64,000 nucleotides of DNA from Paguma larvata (Eukaryota; Chordata; Mammalia; Carnivora; Viverridae), in assembly GCA_030068075.1 (NCBI GenBank), contig CM057826.1:112864746-112928745 (forward strand), in the 5' to 3' direction. Position numbers and translations under genes: made by a program. The notes under the pieces were generated by a model. It had not been told where the DNA came from. It did not search any database and saw only the letters and a list, made by a program, of their open reading frames with translations. Positions within the stretch are counted from its first letter, which is position 1, and each line of letters begins with the position of its first letter. This document shows positions 34,667 to 45,307 of the stretch, piece after piece.

Positions 34667-36165
34667 ACAACTTGGGATAAAGAACTCCACAGCTCCCAGA
34701 CCACTTTGATGTATGACTGTGTCTGATACCTGGGACTCATTGAATTCCAGTCAGTATCCATCTTATTCACCATGAATCTTAGGAATTGAGAGGCACTGTG
34801 ACTGAGAACAGTAGTTGATGTGGACATTTGTCATGATCAATAGTTGTGATCGATGAGTCAATGAATGGACACTTACGTTCAAAACTAAAGGTCCCAGGAA
34901 CTCTGATAGTCCCCACATTTATAGTAGATAATTTCCCCCACAGAACTTAAATTTCCTTTATATGCATTAGTCCATTTGCAATAACAGAGAACAACAGAGT
35001 TGCAGTGTGATAGGAGATGATGGAGATGTTGGACAGTTAACTTGGTTCATTCTGAGATAAGAAATTTGCTTTGCTGCTTTCTCCAACCATCTTCATTCTT
35101 CGTGCATGATTCAAATTCATGCCTCAGTAAAATCACAAATGATTCCTTGTCATGGATCTTTATGTCTCTCTTGAATAGTCAACACAACCTTAAATATGGT
35201 ATTCTGACAGTGGGCTAGTGTTAGTGCAACTCATTAAATATTACCTGTTCTCTACCTTTTGGGTATATGGTAGGATTGAATTTTTATTGGATTTGCTGAA
35301 ATTGGGCATGAGCAAGTGAATCAATTTGGCTAGTCGAATGCTACCAGGAAAGGCATGGGTCACTTCCAGAAAGAAGCCTTAAGAGCCAGTGTGCAATGTG
35401 TGTGGGTGAAGCAAGCTCCCACTGTCTGAGAGAAAGCCTAAATCTGAACAGTTGATGGACACGTGGTAGGATAAGAAGGTGTCAGGGTGCAAAGCTATAG
35501 TTGATGCAAACATCAGGATGAAGGGATATATGAAGGGAACAACTGAGGCATAATCGGCATAATGTGCACCCACCATATTGGACTTATCCAAACTTGGGCA
35601 TCATGGGAGCTCTGATTCCTTGGTCCTAAATACATTCTCTAGTTGGACATACCAGTATGTATCTACTTGTCTCTCTCTCGTTCTGTCCCTCTCTCCCTTT
35701 TTTTCTCTCTGTCTCATCTTTCCATGCCTCCTGGTGGATGTTGACTAGATTACCTTAACACTCCCCCTCAGCTTTACTAAGGTTTGGAAAAGTTTCTTTC
35801 GGATTGTAGGCTCCTGACTTTTCTTTTCTCAGTATATTTACTTTAGAGAACTTGTGATTGTATTGTAAAGATTCCACAATCCAGAAATCTATTTCTTAAG
35901 AACCTATGAAATGTAATCAAGGATAGAGATCGTGCCTATTTCTGAGTCTCTGTGGGACGGTAGGAGCCTAACTCTTGGCAAGTAACAATTATTGAACACA
36001 GAAGTCCTGATCACATGAACCACCGTCATTGTGAATGTCCTCCAGTACTTTCCTGTTAACTCACCCAGCATTTAAACATTCTCCTGCCTTTTGTTTTAGC
36101 AGAATTGAATTTAGTCTCTCTCCTCAGTTGCAGTAGTCTTAAATAAGTCTTCCTTGACATTTTTA
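34667..36165. other. unique non-coding sequence, nothing recognised
   Basis: No family assigned. A CT-rich stretch lies at 35670-35716. Short frames lack motifs. Confidence 0.4.
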
Positions 36166-36169
36166 ACAA

Positions 36170-36670
36170 GCGTCCAGTGAAGTTTTTCTTTAACAATGTA
36201 TATATGATTAATTTGATTCAGTAGTGCTGGATTATTACATAGAATGGCTATACTGGTTTATATTTCCATATATATATGTGTATATATATATATATATACA
36301 CACACACGCATATATATATAATTCTAGAATTCTAATGTTTAGAATTCTAATGTTTGTAAAGTGATAAAGCTAAGTGATACCTCATTGTTTTGGTTTATTT
36401 TTAACTTTGATTTCTCAAACTACCAATGATTCTGAGCACTTTCTTTTATATGTTTGATAGATTTTTGGGGTTTCCGCCTCCGTAAATTCTCTCTTCATGG
36501 TCTTTGTCTTTTATTCTATTGGGATTGCTGTTTTTTTCTTGCTCCTTTGCAGGAATTCATTTTATATTCAGTCAAGGCCTTGTGAATTTTAGACACTCCA
36601 AATACCTTCTCCTATGGTTTCAGGCTCTGGTGGATTTTGTCCATGTTGTCACTTGTTAAACAGAAATGCA
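36170..36670 (-). mobile_element. L1M 3' UTR fragment (antisense)
   Basis: 'gatacctcattgttttggtt', 'ctttcttttatatgtttgat', 'ttttattctattgggattgc', 'ccaaataccttctcctatgg' follow the antisense 3' UTR of old L1s. A TA/CA microsatellite interrupts it. Part of the same region recurs at 37885-38160, so this is a separate copy. Confidence 0.65.
36268..36321. repeat. (TA)n-(CA)n-(TA)n compound microsatellite
   Basis: TA runs flank a short ACACACACACGCA core. Read directly. Confidence 0.93.
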
Positions 36671-36841
36671 CATTTAAAAAACTATTTTGAACTTTGAACT
36701 TGAAGAGCTACAAAACTATTATATAAGAATTCTAGTATATTATTTATTCAGGTTCACTAATTTTAACATGTGATTCCATTTACTTACTTTTCTCTCCTTC
36801 TCCCTTACTTTCCCCCTGCACCCTATCTCTCTCTCGGCATG

Positions 36842-36851
36842 CACACACACA

Positions 36852-36883
<32 letters not shown>
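36842..36883. repeat. (CA)n microsatellite
   Basis: About 20 CA units with one CATA interruption. Read directly. It produces Thr-His and Cys-Val repeat frames that are not genes. Confidence 0.96.
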
Positions 36884-37529
36884 TCCATAATTTATATTTT
36901 TAAGGAAGCATTTGCGAATAAATTGCAAACATCCTATTTATTTGCTCCTTGTTATTTCAGTGTGTTTCCCAAGAACAGGAACAAGCTATGACCAGAGTAC
37001 AAGCATGAAATAAGGAAATTTAACACTAATTCAATATTATCTAATCCTCTTTACAAGTTCAGATTTTGCCATTTGTCTCGAAAATTGAATTTTACAGTTA
37101 TTTTCTCCCTCCAATCCAGGATCCTACCGGTCACATCTCTACTATTTCCTTCCTTTCTTTCTGTCCTGCAGGAGTCTTTATTTTGCATACTCTTAAAATT
37201 TTATTCTGTAGATTGTTCCTAAGTTTGTTTGTGGGATGTTTTCTCGCGATTATGAATTTTTTTGCAGAAATACTGTGAAGGTGATATTGTGTTCTCAGGG
37301 CATCACGCCAGGAGGCACAGGATGTCATTTATAAATCATCGAAAGTGTTAACTTTGGTCACTGAATTAACGTGAGTCAGCCAATGAGAATTTTTTTTCTT
37401 TTGTAACAAGCTACTTTTATGTGGACACCTTGCGTCTATGGGAAAATAAGGGAATATGAATGTATTTGCATTTTGCTTTTGCCACATCCATTTGGACTGA
37501 ACTCACTTCATATTAGCTCATAGAGATCT
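36884..37529. other. AT-rich unique sequence, nothing recognised
   Basis: Probably more decayed L1 flanks, but no landmark is convincing. Confidence 0.35.
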
Positions 37530-38579
37530 CTTTTTTTAATTCTTTATTGTAAAGCATCCATTGTGTATATGCATCATAATTTATTCTGTCAATCTCCTAC
37601 ATATAGACATTTAGGTCATTGCCAATATTTTGCATTTACAAATAATGTTCCAGTGGACAACCTAATGCACATGTATTTTCTTATTGTTAGAGGTGTATCT
37701 TCCGAGTAGATTCCTAGAACTGGGATTGCTAAATGAAAAGGAAATGCATATGTAATTTTGTTAGAGATTGCCAAAGTCCCCACCGCAAAGGTTATATCAT
37801 CTGCATTCCCACCAGCAATGAAAGAAAGGGCCCCACAGTCTTGCCAGCAAAACATGTTGCCAAGCTTTTAAATTTTTTGCCAACCTGAGAGAAGAGAAAT
37901 GGTACCTTAGTGTAATTTTATTTGCTTTTCTTTTATTATAAGTAAAACTGAAATAGTTTTATATGACTGAGTACCATTGTACATCTTTTTTTTATGACTG
38001 TTTGTGCCTTTCATTCATTGTTCTATTGAGGTTTAGGTCATTTTTTCTCTTTAAGAGTTTTTAAGCACATTAAGGAGAATACCTTTTTATCTGTGATATA
38101 TTATGATGCAAATATTCTTCCTCAGCTTGTCATTTGTCAGTTAATTTGGCTGTGGTTTTTTTTTTTTCCATGAAAAAAAAATGTTAATTTTATATAGTCA
38201 GATTTATCTTTTAAAAAATTTTCAACTGGATTTTAAGTCTTAGTTAGAAACCTTTCTTATACTCATGTTATAGATAAATTCAACCATGTTTTCTCCTGGT
38301 ACTTGTATGGTTTTATTTCTTACCTTTATATTTGCATAAGTAAATTCTACATTTTATATCCCTGAATCTATTTGAAGTTCATTTTTACACATGATGTGAA
38401 GAATACTTTTAATTGTATCTTTTTCCAAAAGACTATCCAGTTGTCTCAGTACCATGTTTTAAAAGTTTCTTTTTACCCCAGGGGTTTGAAAGCCACCTTT
38501 ATCATATGTAAAATTTCCATAGGTGCTTGAGCCCTTTTCTGGGACTTATGTTCTATTGCACCAGTCTATTGACTGTTTT
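37530..38579 (-). mobile_element. L1M 3' UTR (locus B, segment 1, antisense)
   Basis: 'acatttaggtcattgccaat', 'ctagaactgggattgctaaa', 'ctgcattcccaccagcaatg', 'aaatattcttcctcagcttg', 'tcatttgtcagttaatttgg' is the antisense L1M 3' UTR in order. A SINEC breaks it at 38580. Confidence 0.82.
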
Positions 38580-38799
38580 TTAAATTTTTTTTTAATATTT
38601 ATTTACTTTTGAGAGAGAGAGAAAGACGAAAGACAGCGTGTGAGTGGGGGAGGGGGAGGGAGACACAGAATCCAAAGCAGGCTCCAGGTTTCCAGCTGTC
38701 AGCACAGAGCCCAATTTGGGGCTTGAACCCATGAACTGCAAGATCATGACCTGAGCGAAGTTGGATGCCCAACCAACTGAGCCACCCACGCACTCCCTT
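38580..38799 (-). mobile_element. SINEC (antisense) with 13-base target-site duplication
   Basis: TATTGACTGTTTT occurs perfectly at 38567-38579 and 38800-38812. The body reads 'gagtgggggagggggaggga', 'aaagcaggctccaggtttcc', 'tgtcagcacagagcccaatt', 'ccaaccaactgagccaccca'. This is the cleanest insertion in the window and lies within L1M. Confidence 0.96.
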
Positions 38800-38812
38800 T
38801 ATTGACTGTTTT

Positions 38813-39105
38813 AATATCTGACATGGATAGTCCCTTTTCATAGCTGTGCAGTAGTTAGCTCTTTATGTCTGTTTATTTTTCCTTATCAACTTTTGTTGCA
38901 ACTTACCTAGTTTCGTAAAAAAACCTTCTTAGTACTGTGATAGTTATTGCCTTAAGTTACAAATTAGTACATGTAGGGAGCAGTCAGCTTTTTATGACAC
39001 TGAGATATTTTCTCCATGAGCAAGAGCTGCCTCTCCATTTATTCAAATCTGATTTTGTGTCTTTCAGTAGTGTTTTTAAGGTTTGCTTTCTTTCTTTCTT
39101 TTTTT
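38813..39105 (-). mobile_element. L1M (locus B, segment 2, antisense)
   Basis: 'ggatagtcccttttcatagc', 'acactgagatattttctcca', 'cattgagtctt'-like divergence, 'tttcagtagtgtttttaagg' follow the antisense end of L1 ORF2. A (CTTT)n tract at 39086-39105 adjoins the next SINEC. Confidence 0.65.
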
Positions 39106-39156
39106 TTAAACTTACATATTTATTTTGAGACCGTGAGAGAGAGTTTACGTATTTAT

Positions 39157-39205
<49 letters not shown>

Positions 39206-39330
39206 CTCAAGCAGGCTCCATGCTGACAGCACAGAGCCCCACGTGGGGATCCATCTCATGAACCATGAGCTCATGACCTGAGCAAAAGTCAGGAGTTGGA
39301 CACTTAACCGATTGAGCCGCCCAGGTGTCC
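39106..39330 (-). mobile_element. SINEC (antisense) with expanded (GA)n and repeated tail
   Basis: 'caagcaggctccatgctgac', 'agcacagagccccacgtggg', 'cttaaccgattgagccgccc', 'aggtgtccc' give the head and body. The tail motif 'tatttattttgaga' appears twice (39118-39130 and 39150-39162), suggesting slippage or a short internal duplication. The (GA)n is unusually long. Confidence 0.92.
39160..39202. repeat. (GA)n microsatellite inside SINEC
   Basis: About 21 uninterrupted GA units. On the plus strand it encodes Arg-Glu and on the minus strand Leu-Ser repeats, neither of them genes. Confidence 0.97.
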
Positions 39331-39354
39331 CAAATTTTTCTTACATGGGTTGTA

Positions 39355-39875
39355 CGAGTTATCTCTTGCTGCATAACATATTACCTCAAAACATGGTGGC
39401 TCAAAGTGATAATAACCATTTATTACCTCACACATTTTCCATGGGTCAGGAATGACCGAACTGGGTGATTGTGGGCTGAGGATCTGTCATGAAATGGTTG
39501 TCAGAATGGTGGCTGCGGCTGTGGAGAGCTGAGGCTACACTGGTGTTTCTAAGATGGCGGGTTCACATGGCTGGCAAGTTGGTGCTGACTGTTGGGAGGC
39601 CATGGTTTTGAGTGTCCTCACGACATGGCAGCTGGGTTTCACTGGACAAATGATCCAAGAGAGAGAGGATAAGGTAGAAACTACACTCTTTTTTTTTTTT
39701 TTAGCTTAGTGTTGGATGTCACACAACATCATTTCTGTGATTTGCGTAACTGAGTACACAGTTTAGCACTGTTCTTCAGGGTGGAAGAGGTCTATACAAA
39801 GACGTGAATACATGGATATGGGGATCATTGGGATCATCTTGGAGGTACACATCTTGTACATATCTGTAGTGTTTT
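39355..39875 (+). mobile_element. mammalian LTR-like interspersed repeat, related to 32125-32583
   Basis: 'gttatctcttgctgcataac', 'acatggtggctcaaagtgat', 'ggctgtggagagctgaggct', 'gtgtcctcacgacatggcag', 'gatccaagagagagaggata' follow a common old mammalian repeat whose start resembles the element at 32125. A T-run lies near 39689-39702. The family name is not assigned. Confidence 0.7.
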
Positions 39876-39905
39876 TACATTAAGATGCAATTTTGGAATC
39901 ATGGT

Positions 39906-39939
39906 TTGTGTGTGTGTGTGTGTGTATATATGTGTGTGT
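39906..39939. repeat. (TG)n microsatellite
   Basis: TG units with a TATATA interruption. Read directly. Confidence 0.93.
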
Positions 39940-39959
39940 TCATTGGGAATGGGCATTGA

Positions 39960-40862
39960 ATTTTTAAAGAGTAGTTTTCAAGATCTATGCAGATAATAAT
40001 GTGATTTTTTCCTTAGATTTATGGTATTTTCTGGTAATAGATTTCCTATATTGATAGTATCTTGCATGTCTAGAACAACTCCTGCTTGGTAATTGCATAT
40101 TATTTTCACAGTATGATGATTAATTCTGTTTGCTAATAAATATTGAACATTTTACATTAATAGTCACAAATTGTATTAGTTGGTAATTTTATTTTAAAAA
40201 ATTTGGACTATGTCATATTTAGTTATCAACATTTTATATTTGCTTCATAAAATTATTTCAAAAGTTGTCCTTTATTTTCTATGCTTTGGAGACAAGTTTT
40301 GTTACATTATGACTATCTGGTTATTTTGACAGTTTGGTAAAATTTTATTGTGAAATCTTCTGGGCCAGATGCTTTTTTGTGGGGTATATAGCCTTGATAA
40401 ATTTCTCTATTTTTTTCTATGAAAATTAGCCCATTTAAGCTTTCTAGATGTACTTGAGGAAGTTTGGTACACTGTATTTTTTTTAACAATTACTTATTTG
40501 AAACAAGTTTTCAAATTTATATGCAAAGTAATTTCATGATTTTAAAGTTTTGTTTCAATGGCCATTTCTTGTTATTTCTTTGTATATTTGTGCTTTCATT
40601 TCTTTTTTCTTGATTAGGTGAACTAGTGATATGCCTACTTTATTAATACTCTTCAAAGAACAAGGATTTTGATTTATTCAATTTTTTATATTTCTCTTGT
40701 CCACCATATTAACTTTCACTTTTATCTCTTGTTCTTTATGCTTCATTTTGTTCCATTGATTGTTCTTTTAAAAAACATTTTTCTGGAAATAACCCTAACA
40801 AATGTTGTGGGCTGTCTTGCCATGACTTAGTTCCCCTGGAGTTTAAAAAAATATACTTTTAG
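39960..40862 (-). mobile_element. L1M ORF2 (locus B, segment 3, antisense)
   Basis: 'ttctgggccagatgcttttt', 'ttctctatttttttctatga', 'cattgattgttcttttaaaa' and the general order follow antisense L1 ORF2. Strongly decayed. Confidence 0.65.
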
Positions 40863-41063
40863 GGGTGCCGGGGTGACTCAGTCTGTGAAGTGTCCGCCTT
40901 TGGCTCAGGTCATGATCTCATGGTTTGTGAGTTCGAGCCCTGCATCGGGCTCTGTGCTAACAGCTCAGAGCCTATAGCCTACTTCAGATTCTTTCTTTCT
41001 CTCTCCCTGCTCCTCCCCCACTTGTTCTCTCTTTCTCAAAAACAAATATTTAAAAAAATATAT
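40863..41063 (+). mobile_element. SINEC with near-perfect target-site duplication
   Basis: The head 'gggtgccggggtgactcagt' and an intact B-box-like GTTCGAGCC (40931-40939) are seen, then 'ctaacagctcagagcctata' and a short CT body. ATATACTTTTAG (40851-40862) and ATATACTCTTAG (41064-41075) flank it. It is one of only two plus-strand SINECs in the L1 block. Confidence 0.93.
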
Positions 41064-41075
41064 ATATACTCTTAG

Positions 41076-41325
41076 TTTGCAACTTAATTCATTAACTTTC
41101 ATTATTTTATTTTTGATGTAAGTGTGTAAGTCACTTTTTTCTGATTATTTCTTGAATGTATTCCATAGATTCTGATTTTTTTCTGATTGTTTGAATATAT
41201 TCCATTGATTCTGAAATTTGAAATTTAAAATAGAAATCTGAAATTTGAGGTTGTATTTCCTTTTTTCCATAAGATTTGTTTAAAAGGAAAATTTTAATTC
41301 CCACGTGGAAGAGTTTTCTTATTTT
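41076..41325 (-). mobile_element. L1M ORF2 (locus B, segment 4, antisense)
   Basis: Decayed L1 sequence between two SINECs. A local duplication of a 'ttctgattttt...tattccat' block occurs at about 41138-41215. Confidence 0.5.
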
Positions 41326-41552
41326 ATATTACATTTTAATTTTTTTCATGTTTATTTCTTCTTAAGAGACAGAGAGAGACAGAGCATGATCAGGGAAGGG
41401 GCAGAGAAAGAGAGGGAGACGCAGAATCTAAAGCAGGCTCCGGACTCTGAGCTGCCAGCACAGAGCCCAACTCTAGGCTTGAACCCACGAACCGTGAGAT
41501 CATGACCTGAGCCGAGGTCAGATGCTCAACCAACTGAGCTACCCAGGCACCC
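41326..41552 (-). mobile_element. SINEC (antisense) with 17-base target-site duplication
   Basis: AAGAGTTTTCTTATTTT is repeated at 41309-41325 and 41553-41569. The body reads 'cagagcatgatcagggaagg', 'aagcaggctccggactctga', 'gctgccagcacagagcccaa', 'caaccaactgagctacccag'. It retains a complete head, including the B-box region 'gcttgaaccca' on the complement. Confidence 0.96.
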
Positions 41553-41569
41553 AAGAGTTTTCTTATTTT

Positions 41570-42411
41570 TAAATATTTTTATTACTTGCTTATTGCATGA
41601 TAATTAGACAGTGTTGTTTATACTATTTCTTCTCCATGTGACTTACCGATGCTTTCTTTGTTGACCTAGCATTTGATCCATTTTGTAAATGTTCCATGTA
41701 GGCTTGAGAGGAAAATGTATTTTCTGTTTTAGGGCTTAATGTTTGATATGTTTCCATGAGATATGTTTTACTGAGAATGTTATTTAGGTCTTCTATAGCC
41801 CCATTAATTTTTTTGTCCCCTTGACCTGTGTTATGATGAGAGTAGTTCGCTCAAGTACATTATTGGTGTGCTTTTGTTTATTTCTACTTGCTTCTCCTGT
41901 AGTTTCTGCTTTGTAAAGATGGTTGCTGTGTTATTTGGTATATAGATATTTCTAGATGTTATATCTCCCTTTTGAATTACAGCATTCAATATTAACAGTG
42001 GTCCTTTTGTTTCATTAATTTGTCTTTCGCTTGCACTCTACTTTGATATTAGCATTGCAAACACTGTTTTCTTATTGATTTCCTTTGCCTGTTATGTCTG
42101 TATTTATCCCTTTGCATTTAGCCTTTCTGATTCACTGTTTCTCAGGTGTAGCTCTTGTATCCATCATAGATCTGTTATTTCTTTGTGAGTCATTTTTATT
42201 TTGAAAGATGAGATAAGCCAATTCACATTTGTTGATATGCTTGTTATGTTCTCTATTCTGTAATTTTATTTCAATTATAATTACCATATGATTTTATTAT
42301 ATTTTGTGTTTCTCTATCCTACATGTTTGCTTTGCTTTTTAATATTTAAATTTTCTTTTGGTATTAGAAATAGGTATTTCAATGATAACCTTTGTATGTA
42401 AACACCTTTTC
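41570..42411 (-). mobile_element. L1M ORF2 N-terminal part (locus B, segment 5, antisense)
   Basis: 'gcatttgatccattttgtaa', 'atgttccatgtaggcttgag', 'ctctactttgatattagcat', 'caattcacatttgttgatat' run towards the start of ORF2, reached near 42220. Stops in all frames. Confidence 0.72.
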
Positions 42412-42431
42412 AAAAGTTTTATTTATTTATT

Positions 42432-42469
<38 letters not shown>

Positions 42470-42602
42470 GGGGAGGGGCAGAGAGAGAGAGAGAATGGAG
42501 GATCTGAAGCAGGCTCTGCTCTGGGTTCGAACTCTTAAATCATGAGATCTTGACCTGAGCCAAAGTCAGACGCTTAACCGACTGAGCCACATAGGGGCTC
42601 CT
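42412..42602 (-). mobile_element. SINEC (antisense), internally deleted
   Basis: (GA)n at 42435-42461, then 'gaatgagcaggggaggggca', 'gaagcaggctctgctctggg', 'ttcgaactcttaaatcatga', 'cttaaccgactgagccacat'. The segment between the body and the B box is deleted. The target duplication is unclear. Confidence 0.92.
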
Positions 42603-42667
42603 TAAACTCATTTTTAAATATCCTTCTCCACTGTGTTCATAATCTTTATTAGTTGATTTGTCAGGTT

Positions 42668-42775
42668 TTCAAGATTTTATTTTTTAAGTAATTTCTACAT
42701 GCAATGTGGGGCTAGAACCCACAACCCCGAGATTAAAGGTCTCATGCTTTTCCAGTTGAGCCAGATAGGTACCCC
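42668..42775 (-). mobile_element. older short-body SINEC (antisense)
   Basis: 'agattttattttttaagtaa', 'tttctacatgcaatgtgggg', 'ctagaacccacaaccccgag', 'ccagttgagccagataggta' is the shorter carnivore tRNA-SINE form that lacks the CT-rich body. Similar copies are at 44826 and 45688. Confidence 0.88.
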
Positions 42776-42829
42776 AGATTTGTCAGTTTCTAATGTATCC
42801 TTTGACTCCTCCCTTTTATCCGTACAATA

Positions 42830-43323
42830 AATGTTTTCAAGCTGTGATCCACTGAGGTCTCTGAAACCCTTTCAGGGGGTCTGTGAGTCCAGCCATTTTC
42901 ATAAAAATACTAAGATCACTTTCCTTTTCTACTCACCTTTTTTCATAAATTCATATGAAAGTTTTCCAGAGACTGCCTGATATGTGATGATGTTATCACC
43001 CTGATGGCTCATGAAACCTGTGAAACTCTGTGAAAATCTAGCTATCTTAGCCACACCTTAAAGGGATTTGCAAAAACGTAGATGATGCCACTCTTTTCTC
43101 ACTATATTTTTTTGGAAAAGTATCATTTTCAGAAAATTGTTATTTCTATTGCCATGTGATAGGTTTATTATTATTATTTTTAAGTAAATAATATCTCAGG
43201 TTTAATTGATAATATGGAAAGTATTGATATCTACAATTTAATAGACAGAAGCCTTCTGAAGTTCTCAAAAATTTGAGAAGAATAAAGGATTTCAGAGGTC
43301 AAAAAATTTGAGAACCACTTCTA
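42830..43323. mobile_element. hAT-type DNA transposon, non-autonomous
   Basis: 'ccactgaggtctctgaaacc', 'ctttcagggggtctgtgagt', 'gtgatgatgttatcaccctg', and the end 'aaaaaatttgagaaccactt' follow a common mammalian hAT-like element of about 0.5 kb with a CAGTGGTTCTCAA-type terminus. No transposase is recognisable. Confidence 0.7.
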
Positions 43324-43479
43324 TGCAACAACAATGAATTTATTCTGTTTTCTATGTGCCTTCTCCATTCTCTGTCACTTCTCATTCACTCATATTTTCT
43401 TTGTCAGAATATATAGCATTTTATAGTATTCTACACTTGTCTCTATTTTTTAAGACTTACATCTAAAACTAGATGTATT

Positions 43480-43804
43480 AAATCCTCACCGTCACTCCTT
43501 TTGCCTAAATTTCCTCAGTTGTAAATTGGACAAAACCCATCCCTTGACAGATTCTTCAAGAACTCAGTACTACAGTATTTCCCAAGTTTTACATGCATAA
43601 AGATATTATTAAGTTATATTTTATTGATTTTGAAGAACAGCTTAGCTGGATATAAAATCCTTGGTTCACATATTTCCTGCTTGAGTTTCTTGTAAATGAG
43701 ACTTGCTGCCTGCCTTGCTTTGTATGTTGCTCTTGGGAAGTCAGATCCCAGCTGAATTCTCTATTTTAAAATTTCTAGTATTTTTGCCTGACTAGAGACC
43801 TAAG

Positions 43805-43841
<37 letters not shown>

Positions 43842-44825
43842 ATCTCTCTCAGGTCTCATATCAGAGGGTTGATCATTCGGGGTAAATTTTCTCAGGTACC
43901 TGGTGGGCCTGTTTAGCATGTGGATTTAGATTTTCTATAATTTCTTGAAATTTTTCATGGATTATATTTTAAAATATTGATTCTATTCCACTGTTTTGTT
44001 TTTATGTGTAATTGGGTCTTCTTTGCTTATCTTCCATTTAAACTACTCTCTTTTTTACCTTTTTTTAAATGTTTTTATCTTATGGCTATTATCTTGGTTG
44101 TTTTTCCATTTCTTTTCCTTTCGTTAAATGTTCATCCAATTATAAACTTCCAGGGGCAACTTGCAATTTTATTTTTTATTCCTGAGATGCGTTTTTTTTT
44201 CCTTTTTCTTATATTTCATTTCATCAGCTTTTACTTTATTCTTCTTGCTTTATGTCCTTTCCAGTTCCTTCGATTTTGATAATCTGATTCAGGTGTTTTT
44301 CATATTCTCATATGCTTTCCTGAAAATACTGGATTCGGTTTTGGAGTATTGTGCTATATAGTTTCTTCTGCGATGCTGTTGCTTTGAGAGTAGTGTGCAA
44401 GAATGTTCACCAGTTTAAATGTTTCAATTTTAAGTTTCGGTTTATTTTCCCTGTCTTGGAGTCTCTATTTTGTGGATCCGATTGGCAGTTTGGGAAGATT
44501 GCAAGGTGTTTTCTTTGGGAACTTCGTCTTAAGTCTGTGAAGTGAAATGCAGTATCTTTAATGGATATCTTTCTATCTATCGATCATTTTTCTGTGTATC
44601 TGTCTGCCTGTCTGTATCTATCATAGCAGGAAAGTTGCCAGGTATTCCCCAATTTAAAAATTTGTTTTTGTCTTGTAGGATACCAAATTTCCTTCACATG
44701 CTTGCTTTTTCTCTCACCATCCCAAACTCTCAAGTGTTTCTTTTCCCTTCAGATGTTGTATCTTTCTGAGGTTGCCATCTTGGCACCTGCACACGCTTAG
44801 GTATCTTTGCTGTAGTCATTCTTTT
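43480..44825 (-). mobile_element. L1M upstream region (locus B, segment 6, antisense)
   Basis: 'agcttagctggatataaaat', 'ccttggttcacatatttcct', 'gcctgactagagacctaagc', 'ggatttagattttctataat', 'ggattatattttaaaatatt' follow the antisense region upstream of ORF2 in old L1s. A 100-codon plus frame of Phe/Leu-rich sequence across 43977-44279 is T-rich read-through. Confidence 0.68.
43807..43839. repeat. (TG)n microsatellite inside L1M
   Basis: Sixteen uninterrupted TG units. Read directly. Confidence 0.97.
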
Positions 44826-44921
44826 TAAAAAAATATTTAAGTAATCTCTACACCAAACAAGGGACTAGAACTCACACCCCTCAGATCAAGAGTCACATAT
44901 TTTTTTGACTGAGCCAGCCAG
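44826..44921 (-). mobile_element. older short-body SINEC (antisense)
   Basis: 'tatttaagtaatctctacac', 'gactagaactcacacccctc', 'agatcaagagtcacatattt', 'gactgagccagccag'. The head is cut at 44921, where a TTGTGAC-repeat begins, implying that something inserted or rearranged there. Confidence 0.88.
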
Positions 44922-44989
44922 TTGTGACCAAAATTTGTGACAAAGTTTAATTGTGACAAAACTCAGTAAGAAGAATGACTTTGTCACAA
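44922..44989. repeat. TTGTGACAAA direct and inverted repeat cluster
   Basis: TTGTGACCAA at 44922-44931 and TTGTGACAAA at 44935-44944 and 44951-44960, with the exact inverse TTTGTCACAA at 44980-44989. The last two form 10-base arms around a 19-base loop. It sits between the truncated SINEC and the promoter-like block. Confidence 0.9.
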
Positions 44990-45075
44990 TTAGTATGGAC
45001 TTTCTCTTGCTGGAGGTGATTTTAATTCAATCTAAGGCAACTACACCCCTGTTGGAGGAGAGCTTCAAGAGGACA

Positions 45076-45092
45076 TGACCTTTGGTTGACCT
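45076..45092 (-). promoter_or_regulatory. perfect DR5 nuclear-receptor motif
   Basis: The plus strand reads TGACCT-TTGGT-TGACCT, so the minus strand gives AGGTCA-ACCAA-AGGTCA. Two perfect half-sites separated by five bases is the classic retinoic acid receptor/RXR arrangement. It is part of a perfect 10-base direct repeat TGACCTTTGG at 45076-45085 and 45087-45096. The sequence is seen; binding is inferred. Confidence 0.6.
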
Positions 45093-45108
45093 TTGGGCTG
45101 GAACCCTG

Positions 45109-45113
45109 CCAAT
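45109..45113 (+). promoter_or_regulatory. CCAAT box
   Basis: CCAATCAG context, a good NF-Y match, 114 bases upstream of the TATA box and 17 bases after the DR5. Many retroviral and host promoters use this order. Confidence 0.5.
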
Positions 45114-45226
45114 CAGAGGTTCCTCCCTTCCTCCCGCCTCTTCCACAGCTGAAACCGTTTTCCAGGGCACAATGTTGAGAGAGCAGTGTGCTCATGAGAA
45201 CATCTGCTGAACCCAGTTAAGGCCTC

Positions 45227-45234
45227 TATATAAA
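45227..45234 (+). promoter_or_regulatory. TATA box
   Basis: TATATAAA in GC-richer surroundings (ggcctctatataaactctta). A start site would be expected near 45255-45260. Confidence 0.5.
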
Positions 45235-45298
45235 CTCTTAAGATGGGGCAGGTGTCTGTTGAGCCTTTCTAGTTTTGCAGTGTCTGAGAGAAGCTGCC

Positions 45299-45307
45299 TC
45301 GGTAAGT
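45299..45307 (+). other. possible 5' splice donor
   Basis: TCG/GTAAGT places the GT at 45302-45303, about 45 bases after the predicted start site. The donor is strong by consensus; no acceptor partner is identified. Confidence 0.4.

Noticed and set aside
40863..41063. tRNA gene-like head with B-box sequence
   Set aside because: This is the tRNA-derived head of a SINEC, with CT-rich body, A-rich tail and target duplication; not a functional tRNA gene.
43977..44361. Phe/Leu-rich membrane-like frames
   Set aside because: They come from T-rich antisense L1M sequence; hydrophobicity reflects base composition.
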